In this document: positions 18,695-26,098 of the stretch, one piece after another | Layout of the letters: every line of letters starts with the position of its first letter | Numbering within the stretch: the stretch's first letter is position 1 | Assembly (NCBI RefSeq): GCF_000422325.1 | Contig: NZ_KE383818.1 | Span: forward strand, 619,945 to 683,944 | Direction: 5' to 3' | DNA from: Marinospirillum minutulum DSM 6287 | GTDB lineage: Bacteria; Pseudomonadota; Gammaproteobacteria; Pseudomonadales; Halomonadaceae | DNA: 64,000 bases | Program-made: the position numbers and the translations under genes | The notes under the pieces: model-generated | Told to the model about the DNA's origin: nothing | Databases searched by the model: none | What the model saw: only the letters and a program-made list of their open reading frames with translations

Positions 18695-19624
18695 ATGCTT
18701 TACCTGCATTTTGGTGATGAACGAGAAGAGGGTTACTGGTTAAAGTGCTTTAAACAGCAAGCACCTGGGCTTCAAGTAGTAACAGCAAAAGATAAGCTAG
18801 CTCCTGAAGCAGTGAAATGGGTAGGCGTTTGGAATCCTAAGCCTAATTTTTTTAAAGCTTTTCCAAATTTACAGGGTGTTTTTGCACTAAGCGCAGGGGT
18901 TGATGCCCTGGTTGCTCGAGATGACTTGCCTTCTAGCCTACCTATTATGCGCTTATTGGATGCAGGCATGGCGCAGCAGATGATTGATTACCTTTTATGG
19001 GTAGCACTGACTTTACAGGGTGACTTTGATCTCTACTTGCAGCGTCAAAAGCAAAAAAATTGGCAGCCTGAACTCAGTAAAAACCCAACTAAACCCAGAG
19101 TGGGTATTTTAGGGTTGGGTACGCTGGGTATAAAGGTGGCGCAAAAATTTAGCCAGCTAGGGTATTCCGTCAGTGGTTGGAAGCGAACAGCGGCATTTGT
19201 AGAGGGTGTTGAAGTTCTTGTTGGGGATGAAGGTTTTGTGAACTTGTTGAAAAAAACAGATTTATTGGTAAACCTGCTACCTAACACAGCAGCGACGAAT
19301 AAAATTTTAAATAAAGCTAATTTAGAGAAATTACCCCAGGGTGCCAGCTTGGTTAATATTGGGCGAGGCCAGCAGCTAGTTGATAAAGATTTAATTAGCC
19401 TGCTAGACACTCAGCATTTAAGGTTGGCAGTTTTGGATGTGTTTTCTACTGAACCTTTACCAGAAAACCATCCTTTTTGGGCTCATTCACAAGTGATAAT
19501 AACGCCTCACATAGCTGCTTATACTTTGCCTGAATTGGCTGTTGAGCAGGTGGTGAACAACCTTAAACGTTTAGCCAAAGGTGAAAAGCCCACGGGTTTG
19601 GTTGATTCAACTTTAGGTTATTAG
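18695..19624 (+). CDS. ghrA: Glyoxylate/hydroxypyruvate reductase, GhrA-like
   Basis: A 309-residue D-2-hydroxyacid dehydrogenase. The NAD(P)-binding fold shows VGILGLGTLGIKVAQKF at about residues 135-151 and WKRT, suggesting NADPH preference. The catalytic Arg is in NIGRGQQLV, Glu in STEPLPENHPFW and His in ITPHIAAYT, as in E. coli GhrA (312 residues). The enzyme reduces glyoxylate and hydroxypyruvate in the cytoplasm. It overlaps by 4 bases the end of the convergent Smr gene. The exact substrate is inferred from similarity only. Confidence 0.87.
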   Translation: MLYLHFGDEREEGYWLKCFKQQAPGLQVVTAKDKLAPEAVKWVGVWNPKPNFFKAFPNLQGVFALSAGVDALVARDDLPSSLPIMRLLDAGMAQQMIDYLLWVALTLQGDFDLYLQRQKQKNWQPELSKNPTKPRVGILGLGTLGIKVAQKFSQLGYSVSGWKRTAAFVEGVEVLVGDEGFVNLLKKTDLLVNLLPNTAATNKILNKANLEKLPQGASLVNIGRGQQLVDKDLISLLDTQHLRLAVLDVFSTEPLPENHPFWAHSQVIITPHIAAYTLPELAVEQVVNNLKRLAKGEKPTGLVDSTLGY

Positions 19625-20190
19625 TTCGTTTGGCGTTTTCGGGTGCGTAGCAGTAGATAAAGCGCACCTGTGCCACCATCCTTAGGTAAGGCAGAACAAA
19701 AAGCCAAAACCTCAGGCATTTGCCTTAGCCAAACGTTAACGTGTGATTTAATGCTAGGTACTTCACCTTCACGGTTGTAAGCTTTGCCATGAACTAAGAG
19801 TAAGCACCGGCTTGAAGATTGGTAACCATCACGAATAAACTCACTAAGCGCTGCTCTAGATTTTTCTATAGTGAAGCCATGCAAATCTAATCCTTCTTGC
19901 CAAGCTAGCTGACCTTTTTTTAATTCTTGTAAGGTGCGTAGAGGAAGATCAGGCACATGAAAAAGCAGGCTTTCACCTGGATTAACTGGCCTAACTTGGC
20001 CATCAGAGATGCCTAAGTCAGCCAAGGCGCTGGGTTCGCTAGTAGCAGCCTGACGACGAGCTTGGTGATTAATGTCTTTAATTCGACGTGGCTTACCAAG
20101 ATCCGCAAGGTTTTGTTTAACGGGTTTAACCCCTTTCATTAACTCACGAAATAAATTTTGATCATCTTTAGAGTTATTCTCAGGGCTCAC
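19621..20190 (-). CDS. Smr-domain protein (SmrA/SmrB-like endonuclease)
   Basis: A 189-residue protein with a basic N-terminal linker and a C-terminal Smr domain: the LDLHGFT motif, then LLLVHGKAYN in place of the usual HGxG, and SALPKDGGTGALYLLLR. Smr domains are nucleases; E. coli SmrB cleaves mRNA between collided ribosomes. The C-terminal end resembles SmrA more, but the place next to prmB is that of smrB, so I give no symbol. The start is GTG 20190 with GGAG 6 bases upstream. It is divergent from prmB. Confidence 0.85.
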   Translation of the reverse strand: MSPENNSKDDQNLFRELMKGVKPVKQNLADLGKPRRIKDINHQARRQAATSEPSALADLGISDGQVRPVNPGESLLFHVPDLPLRTLQELKKGQLAWQEGLDLHGFTIEKSRAALSEFIRDGYQSSSRCLLLVHGKAYNREGEVPSIKSHVNVWLRQMPEVLAFCSALPKDGGTGALYLLLRTRKRQTN

Positions 20191-20252
20191 TTTTTACTCC
20201 TTATGTTAAACTGAGATAATGCTAACACGCCAACCTAGGAAATTACCCAGCG

Positions 20253-21209
20253 ATGAGCCCAACTACTAATCAGACCACCACTTCGCTAGTGCAAGAATTA
20301 CAAACCCTAAGAGACTTTGTTCGTTGGGCGTTAACTAACTTTAACCAAAACCACCTTTATTATGGTCATGGAACAGACAATGCGTGGGATGAAGCGCTAC
20401 ACCTAGTTTTGGGTAGTTTACATCTACCTTGGGATACAGACGAACGTTTATTAGATGCACGCCTTACACAATTAGAACGTGAAAAACTTATTCGGCTTGT
20501 TAAACAGCGCTGTGAAAACCGTACCCCCTTGCCATATTTGTTAGGTGAAAGCTGGTTTGCAGGCTTGCCTTTTAAAGTTGATGCTAGGGTGCTTATTCCC
20601 CGTTCGCCCATTGCAGAATTAATTTTAAACTGTTTTGAGCCTTGGTTCGATGAAACTCAGCCACCCGCCAAAATTTTAGACCTTTGTACAGGAAGTGGCT
20701 GCATCGGTATTGCCTGTGCCTATGCTTTTCCTACCGCTCAAGTGACTTTAAGCGATATTTCACAAGATGCTTTGGAAGTAGCCAAAGAAAACATTGCCCG
20801 CCACCATTTAGAGCAGCGAGTAACTGCTTTAGCCTCTAACTTATTTGCAGGCTTAGAAGTGGATGAAAAATTTGATTTAATCGTTAGTAATCCACCCTAT
20901 GTTGATCCACAAGATTTAGCTGCCATGCCTGAAGAATACCATCAAGAACCCGAGTTAGCTCTAGCAGCGGGTGATGATGGTTTAGACTTGGTAAGAGTAA
21001 TTTTAGTAGAAGCAAGACGCTACCTTAATGATGGTGGTTTATTAGTTGTTGAAGTGGGTAATAGTGAAACCCACCTAGAAGCTTTATTTCCACACGTACC
21101 TTTTTTATGGGTTGAATTTGAATCTGAAGCCCGTGGTGTTTTTGTATTAACTGCTGAACAACTAGATAAATATCAAGCAGATTTTAATGCCGCTTTAACA
21201 AACATTTAA
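20253..21209 (+). CDS. prmB: Ribosomal protein L3 N5-glutamine methyltransferase
   Basis: PrmB methylates Gln150 of ribosomal protein L3 using SAM. The 318-residue protein has the SAM-binding motif ILDLCTGSGCIGIA (about residues 140-153) and the glutamine-methyltransferase signature SNPPYVDPQDL. Upstream helices (LPYLLGESWFAGLPFKVDARVLIPRSP) are shared with PrmC/PrmB. The smr/prmB/aroC order matches E. coli. aroC follows after 23 bases, probably co-transcribed. Confidence 0.95.
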   Translation: MSPTTNQTTTSLVQELQTLRDFVRWALTNFNQNHLYYGHGTDNAWDEALHLVLGSLHLPWDTDERLLDARLTQLEREKLIRLVKQRCENRTPLPYLLGESWFAGLPFKVDARVLIPRSPIAELILNCFEPWFDETQPPAKILDLCTGSGCIGIACAYAFPTAQVTLSDISQDALEVAKENIARHHLEQRVTALASNLFAGLEVDEKFDLIVSNPPYVDPQDLAAMPEEYHQEPELALAAGDDGLDLVRVILVEARRYLNDGGLLVVEVGNSETHLEALFPHVPFLWVEFESEARGVFVLTAEQLDKYQADFNAALTNI

Positions 21210-21232
21210 ATTATATAAACGGAAGCTGATTT

Positions 21233-22333
21233 ATGTCGGGTAATACCTTTGGAAAACTATTTACTGTCACCACCTTTGGTGAAAGTCACGGTTTAGCTTT
21301 AGGCGCTATAGTCGATGGTTGTCCGCCTGGAATGGCGTTAACAGAAGCTGATTTGCAGCTAGATTTAGATAGACGTAAACCAGGTACTAGTCGCCATACC
21401 ACGCAAAGGCGTGAGGCTGATCAAGTTAAAATTCTATCGGGTGTATTTGAAGGTAAAACAACGGGAACACCCATAGGTTTGTTGATAGAAAATACGGACC
21501 AACGTTCTAAAGACTACGGCAAAATTCAAGAGCAGTTTCGTCCTGCCCATGCCGATTACACCTACCAGCAAAAATATGGCATTCGTGATCACCGTGGCGG
21601 TGGTCGTAGCTCAGCCCGCGAAACAGCCATGCGGGTAGCGGCCGGTGCTATAGCTAAAAAATACTTATTTGAGACACATGGCATTACCGTGCGCGGTTAT
21701 TTGTCGCAGCTGGGGCCAATAAAGGTAGAAAAAATTAACTGGGATGAAATTGAACGCAATCCTTTCTTTTGCCCCGACCCAGATAAAGTGCCAGAAATGG
21801 AAGCCTATATGGATGCTTTACGCAAAGAAGGCGACTCCATAGGTGCACGTATAGATGTAGTGGCGGAAGGCGTACCACCGGGCTTAGGTGAGCCTATCTT
21901 TGATCGCCTAGATGCTGAATTGGCACATGCCATGATGTCGATTAACGCTGTAAAAGGCGTTGAAGTAGGTGCTGGCTTTGCTTCTGTGGAACAAAAGGGC
22001 AGTGAACACCGTGATGAAATGAGTCAGGCTGGTTTTTTAAGCAATCATGCCGGTGGCATTTTAGGTGGTATTTCTAGTGGTCAGGCTATTACTGTTAGCA
22101 TGGCACTTAAACCTACATCAAGTTTACGCTTGCCAGGGCAAAGTGTTGATATTAAAGGTGAAGCCTGCGAAATAATTACTACAGGTCGACACGACCCTTG
22201 TGTAGGTATAAGAGCAACACCTATTGCTGAAGCTATGATGGCGCTAGTATTGGTAGATCACTTATTACGCCACAGAGGTCAAAATGCAGGTGTAAAACAG
22301 TTAACACCTGTAATACCGCCTAGTGTTATTTAG
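21233..22333 (+). CDS. aroC: Chorismate synthase
   Basis: AroC converts EPSP to chorismate with reduced FMN, the last shikimate step. The 366-residue protein has the family signatures: [18 protein letters not shown] near the N-terminus, [14 protein letters not shown] at about residue 120 and [17 protein letters not shown] near the C-terminus. Length and start match E. coli (361). GGAAG lies 9 bases upstream of the ATG. Confidence 0.97.
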   Translation: MSGNTFGKLFTVTTFGESHGLALGAIVDGCPPGMALTEADLQLDLDRRKPGTSRHTTQRREADQVKILSGVFEGKTTGTPIGLLIENTDQRSKDYGKIQEQFRPAHADYTYQQKYGIRDHRGGGRSSARETAMRVAAGAIAKKYLFETHGITVRGYLSQLGPIKVEKINWDEIERNPFFCPDPDKVPEMEAYMDALRKEGDSIGARIDVVAEGVPPGLGEPIFDRLDAELAHAMMSINAVKGVEVGAGFASVEQKGSEHRDEMSQAGFLSNHAGGILGGISSGQAITVSMALKPTSSLRLPGQSVDIKGEACEIITTGRHDPCVGIRATPIAEAMMALVLVDHLLRHRGQNAGVKQLTPVIPPSVI

Positions 22334-22449
22334 TTTTATAGGTGCCTAATGATTACTCTTAGGAGAAAATCGTTGATTATTGACTTTAGCTAGATAAAAA
22401 CACTAGCTAGCTCCTTGCTTCTTTTATATTAAGGCTAGAGTCTTATATC

Positions 22450-22476
22450 GCAGTTGCATTATATATGCCATACTGC
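22450..22476 (+). promoter_or_regulatory. Putative promoter/dyad upstream of the PHA genes
   Basis: TTGCAT at 22455-22460 and TTAAAT at 22478-22483 are separated by 17 bases and could be -35 and -10 elements for the DUF6489/phasin unit. The region between carries nested repeats: GCAGT...ACTGC (22450-22454, 22472-22476) and GCAT...ATGC. PhaR-type regulators bind TGC-rich dyads, so this is a candidate site. Confidence 0.35.
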
Positions 22477-22521
22477 TTAAATAGTTAATGAAGGACTCAC
22501 AGATAAAGGCGGAGGGCGCTG

Positions 22522-22767
22522 GTGAAGGTCAATATAGAATTAGAAATGACTCCTGAAGAATTTCGCAAAGCCATGGGTTTACCCGATGTGCAGCCTTTTC
22601 AGGATGAGTTGATGAGAAAAATAAGGGAACAGATGGAAGCAGGGGTTGATGGATATGACCCTTTATCACTCCTGAAACCTTTTGTTTCGCAAGGCTTTGA
22701 CTCAGTAAGTAGTTATCAAAAGATGATGATGGACTTGGTTTCAAGTTATGGTCAAAGCAGTAGCTAA
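22522..22767 (+). CDS. DUF6489-type small protein, PHA-associated
   Basis: An 81-residue acidic helical protein starting at GTG 22522, with GGAGG 6 bases upstream. The sequence (MTPEEFRKAMGLPDVQPFQDELM, then DPLSLLKPF) resembles the small DUF6489 family that I associate with PHA-storing gammaproteobacteria. No catalytic motif, signal peptide or membrane segment is seen. Its place 149 bases before the phasin gene suggests a role at the granule surface or in PHA regulation; that is inference. Confidence 0.7.
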   Translation: MKVNIELEMTPEEFRKAMGLPDVQPFQDELMRKIREQMEAGVDGYDPLSLLKPFVSQGFDSVSSYQKMMMDLVSSYGQSSS

Positions 22768-22916
22768 GCTGCCTAGCCTGAAGTTATAACAAAAATAATT
22801 CTCGATGGATTGAGAAAAGTAAAATATATAAATCTTTAAATGCGTAGATGAAAATCTATGAAAAAATAGCAGAGGCTTAGGTCTCAAAAGAAAATTTAAT
22901 TAAAGGAATCAATAGT

Positions 22917-23327
22917 ATGCAAGATAAAAACATGCAAGAAAAAATGATGAATGCTTTCACTGAACAGACTAAAAACATGTACAACCCTATGCGTAAAATT
23001 AATGCGCTTTTGGTTGAAAACATGGAAAAAATGACTGACTTTCAACTAGAAGCATTAAAAGCTTACAGCCAAATGGGTTTAACCCAGATGAAGCAAGCTA
23101 CTGCTGTTAAAGATGCTGACGGTGTTCGTGATTACAGCGCATCACAAGCTGAAATGATGAGCTCACTTAGCAAGAAAGTGCTTGAAGATGCTAAAACTAT
23201 GGCTGACATGAGCATGGAATTCAAAGGTGAAATTGAAAAAATTATGGAAGAGTCACGTGCTCAAGCTTTCAGTAAAACCTCTGAAGACAAAGCAGCTAAG
23301 CCTGCTGCAGCTAAGCCTGCTAAGTAA
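22917..23327 (+). CDS. phaP: Phasin (PHA granule-associated protein)
   Basis: A 136-residue all-helical amphipathic protein of the phasin_2 type: FTEQTKNMYNPMRKINALLVENMEKMTDFQLEA, then long heptad-like helices. Phasins coat polyhydroxyalkanoate granules and limit coalescence. The C-terminus ends in a short Lys/Ala/Pro tail (AAKPAAAKPAK), echoing the longer tail of the downstream PhaC. AAGGA precedes the ATG. A terminator at 23371 separates it from phaC, so phasin may be made in excess. Confidence 0.85.
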   Translation: MQDKNMQEKMMNAFTEQTKNMYNPMRKINALLVENMEKMTDFQLEALKAYSQMGLTQMKQATAVKDADGVRDYSASQAEMMSSLSKKVLEDAKTMADMSMEFKGEIEKIMEESRAQAFSKTSEDKAAKPAAAKPAK

Positions 23328-23370
23328 GAAATCCAACTAGTTTTAACGCTTTAGAGTGTTAAAATAAGTT

Positions 23371-23398
23371 AAAAAAGGGGCTGCGTGCCTCTTTTTTT
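23371..23398 (+). terminator. Terminator between phasin and phaC
   Basis: AAAAAAGGGGC pairs with GCCTCTTTTTT (one G-T pair) around a short loop, ending in seven T. It may be only partly effective, letting some transcript enter phaC. Confidence 0.85.
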
Positions 23399-23424
23399 AT
23401 AGCTAAATAAAAGGGAGATGGTGA

Positions 23425-25419
23425 ATGACTGAAGAAAAGAATGATCAGCAACCAGATCATAACCTGTTTGATCCCGCTGAAATGTTTGAATGGATGACAG
23501 AAGCTAATGAGCGCTACCAAGCGGTAATTCAGCAGTTTATTAGCCAAAACGAAGGCGGAACAAGTGAAACGTCTTCATCTATATTTAACGATATGGGTGA
23601 AAACTTTCAGCAGTTAGGACAGCAGCTAGCTGCAAACCCTATGGTGATGTTTGACGAGCAGATGAGCTTAATGCAAGGTCAAATGCATCTATGGCAGAAC
23701 ACTGTACGAGAGCTTTTAGGTCAAAAGGATGTTGAAGCGGTAATTGAACCAGCCAGAGATGATCGTCGTTTTAATGATCCTGAATGGTCAGAAAACTTAA
23801 TTTATAAATTTATTAAGCAATCTTACCTACTTCAGTCACGCGGTGTATTAAACGTAGTGAATGGTGTTGAAGGTTTAGAAGATCATACACGTCAACAGGT
23901 TGACTTCTATACTCGTCAGCTAGTGAATGCACACTCACCTTCTAATTCTCTATTTACTAACCCAGAAGTTATTCGCCGTACACTAGAAACGCGTGGACAG
24001 AATTTACTTAAAGGAATGAAGCAGTTAAGTAGTGATATGAAGCAAAGTGCTGAAGGGCTTAATGTCACTATGACTGATGCTAGTGCTTTCACCCTAGGTG
24101 AGAATGTTGCCACTACACCTGGTCAAGTGGTTTTTCAAAATAAGCTGATTCAGTTAATTCAGTACCAGCCAACGACTGAAAAGCAATACAAGACCCCTTT
24201 GTTGATTGTTCCACCTTGGATTAACAAGTACTACATTCTAGATTTGCGTGAGAGCAACTCCTTGGTTAAATGGTTAACTGATCAGGGTCATAGCGTATTT
24301 ATTATATCTTGGGTTAACCCAGGTCCAGAAATGCGTGATTATGGTTGGTCTGAGTATATGAACCAAGGTACTTTGGCAGCGATGGATGCTGTTAAAGAGC
24401 AAACAGGTGAAGCAGATGTAAACCTACTTTCTTACTGTATAGGTGGTACTTTAACTGCTTCAACTGTTGCTTACCTAGCAGCAACTAAGCAAGACAAGCG
24501 CGTTAAATCAGTAACCTATATGGCTACTCTGCAAGATTTCTCAGATCCAGGTGAAATCAGTGTATTTATTAATGAAGCAAGTTTGCGTGGAATGGAAAAG
24601 CAGCTAGATACTACCGGTTATTTAGATGGCCGAGTTATGGCATTTAGCTTTAATCTACTACGTGAGAATGACCTGTTTTGGTCTTTCTATATTAATAATT
24701 ACCTTAAAGGTGAACGCCCAGCTGCATTCGATCTGCTTTACTGGAATACTGATGGCACTAATATGCCAGCAGCCATGCATAAGTTTTACTTACGCAATAT
24801 GTACCAGCATAACCGCTTGATTCAACCAGGTGGCATAGAAGTTGATGGTGTTAAGATAGACATTAGCCAGATAAAAACACCGGCTTATTTTATCTCTACT
24901 ATTCAAGACCATATCGCTAAATGGAAATCAACTTATACAGGTGCACAGGTTCACTCTGGTCCAGTTAAGTTTGTTTTATCTGGTTCGGGCCACATTGCTG
25001 GTGTAGTTAACCCACCTAATAAAGTTAAGTACGGTTACTGGACTAACGATCTAATCGCTGAAACACCTGATGCTTGGTTTGCTGGTGCAGACAAGCATGA
25101 AGGCTCTTGGTGGCCAGATTGGCAAGAGTGGATTACCAGTAACAAGTATGCTGATCCTGCTAGCCAAGTTGCTGCCCGTGACCCAAATAAGGGTAAGCTA
25201 AAGGTTATTGAAGCAGCGCCTGGTAGTTATGTTAAGCTTAAAATTACTGATGTAATAGGCACTAAAAAAGCCCAAGCAGAAAAGCCAAAAGCTGAAGAAG
25301 CTAAAGCCGAAGAGCCCAAGGTTACTGAACCTAAGACTAGTGAAGTGAAAGCAGCTCAGCCTTCTACTGCTAAGCCTAAAGCCAAAACAGTGAAAGCTAA
25401 AATGCCTAAGGCAAAATAA
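23425..25419 (+). CDS. phaC: Class I poly(3-hydroxyalkanoate) synthase with basic tail
   Basis: PhaC polymerises (R)-3-hydroxyacyl-CoA into PHA on the granule. The alpha/beta hydrolase core shows PPWINKYYILDL, FIISWVNPG, the lipase-like box with catalytic Cys338 (SYCIGGT), and the later Asp (TIQDHIAKW) and His (GSGHIAGVVNPP) of the triad. Class I synthases average about 590 residues. This one has 664 because of a C-terminal extension from about residue 612, rich in Lys, Ala, Pro and Glu. The gene lies downstream of the phasin. No phaA, phaB or depolymerase is in the window. Confidence 0.95.
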   Translation: MTEEKNDQQPDHNLFDPAEMFEWMTEANERYQAVIQQFISQNEGGTSETSSSIFNDMGENFQQLGQQLAANPMVMFDEQMSLMQGQMHLWQNTVRELLGQKDVEAVIEPARDDRRFNDPEWSENLIYKFIKQSYLLQSRGVLNVVNGVEGLEDHTRQQVDFYTRQLVNAHSPSNSLFTNPEVIRRTLETRGQNLLKGMKQLSSDMKQSAEGLNVTMTDASAFTLGENVATTPGQVVFQNKLIQLIQYQPTTEKQYKTPLLIVPPWINKYYILDLRESNSLVKWLTDQGHSVFIISWVNPGPEMRDYGWSEYMNQGTLAAMDAVKEQTGEADVNLLSYCIGGTLTASTVAYLAATKQDKRVKSVTYMATLQDFSDPGEISVFINEASLRGMEKQLDTTGYLDGRVMAFSFNLLRENDLFWSFYINNYLKGERPAAFDLLYWNTDGTNMPAAMHKFYLRNMYQHNRLIQPGGIEVDGVKIDISQIKTPAYFISTIQDHIAKWKSTYTGAQVHSGPVKFVLSGSGHIAGVVNPPNKVKYGYWTNDLIAETPDAWFAGADKHEGSWWPDWQEWITSNKYADPASQVAARDPNKGKLKVIEAAPGSYVKLKITDVIGTKKAQAEKPKAEEAKAEEPKVTEPKTSEVKAAQPSTAKPKAKTVKAKMPKAK

Positions 25420-25454
25420 TTTCTAGCTTAGTTGGCTTATAGATGTAAATATTT

Positions 25455-25492
25455 ATAAAGGGTCACTCTTTTAGAGTGACCCTTTATATTTT
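25455..25492 (+). terminator. Terminator after phaC
   Basis: A 15-base perfect stem, ATAAAGGGTCACTCT with AGAGTGACCCTTTAT, around a TTT loop, followed by a weak T-rich tail. Confidence 0.8.
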
Positions 25493-25543
25493 GTATAAAA
25501 AAACTAGCTGCTAATTGAAAAGACGGGAAGAGGAGGGTGAGTT

Positions 25544-26005
25544 ATTAACAATAACGATGTTTTGCGCCGAGTGCGCTATATCTTTGATTTTAGTGATCAG
25601 CAGATGTTGGCAAAATTTGAGCTAGGTGGCTACAAGGCTAATAAACCGGAATTACTAGCTTGGCTAGCACGAGAAGAAGAAGCTGGTTTTGTTTTATGTG
25701 AAGATGCCATGCTTGCACGGTTTTTAAATGGGTTAATCATTAAAAACCGAGGCCCTAAAGGTGATGGAATACCTGAGCCAGAAAAGCTGCTAAGTAACAA
25801 TATTATATTAAGAAAACTTAAAATTGCGCTGAATCTTCAGGCAGAAGACTTGCTTCAAATGCTTCAACTCAATGGGTTTACCTTGAGCAAACATGAATTA
25901 AGTGCCTTATTTCGTAGCCCAGAGCACAAAAATTACCGAAGGTGCTTAGATCAGCTGCTACGTAATATTCTGGATGGCATGGAAAAGTACTATAGAAAAA
26001 AATAA
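25544..26005 (+). CDS. YehS-like DUF1456 protein, probable ATT start
   Basis: The product resembles E. coli YehS (DUF1456), a small all-helical protein of unknown function: RRVRYIFDFSD, EEEAGFVLCEDAMLARFLNGLI, NNIILRKLKIALNL and SPEHKNYRRCLDQLLRNIL, in two repeated halves. Homology asks for a start at NNNDVLRRVRY, which has no ATG, GTG or TTG in frame. ATT at 25544 lies 7 bases after a perfect AGGAGG (25531-25536), so a rare ATT start giving 153 residues is most likely. TTG 25562 would put the Shine-Dalgarno 25 bases away and remove conserved residues. Confidence 0.8.
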   Translation: MNNNDVLRRVRYIFDFSDQQMLAKFELGGYKANKPELLAWLAREEEAGFVLCEDAMLARFLNGLIIKNRGPKGDGIPEPEKLLSNNIILRKLKIALNLQAEDLLQMLQLNGFTLSKHELSALFRSPEHKNYRRCLDQLLRNILDGMEKYYRKK

Positions 26006-26009
26006 ACAA

Positions 26010-26036
26010 AAAACTCGCCTTGTGAGCGAGTTTTCT
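26010..26036. terminator. Terminator between yehS-like gene and rne
   Basis: AAAACTCGC and GCGAGTTTT form a 9-base stem with a 7-base loop. The A-rich left flank makes it usable in both directions for the convergent genes. Confidence 0.8.
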
Positions 26037-26098
26037 GTAGTTACCGCTAACTAGAGGTAGTTGGCTAGCGGTTAATCTGCTGGTGGGTTTTAATTACC

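Noticed and set aside
22387-22409. TAGCTAG/CTAGCTA repeat after aroC as a terminator
   Set aside because: AT-rich 7-base arms with no T run; too weak.
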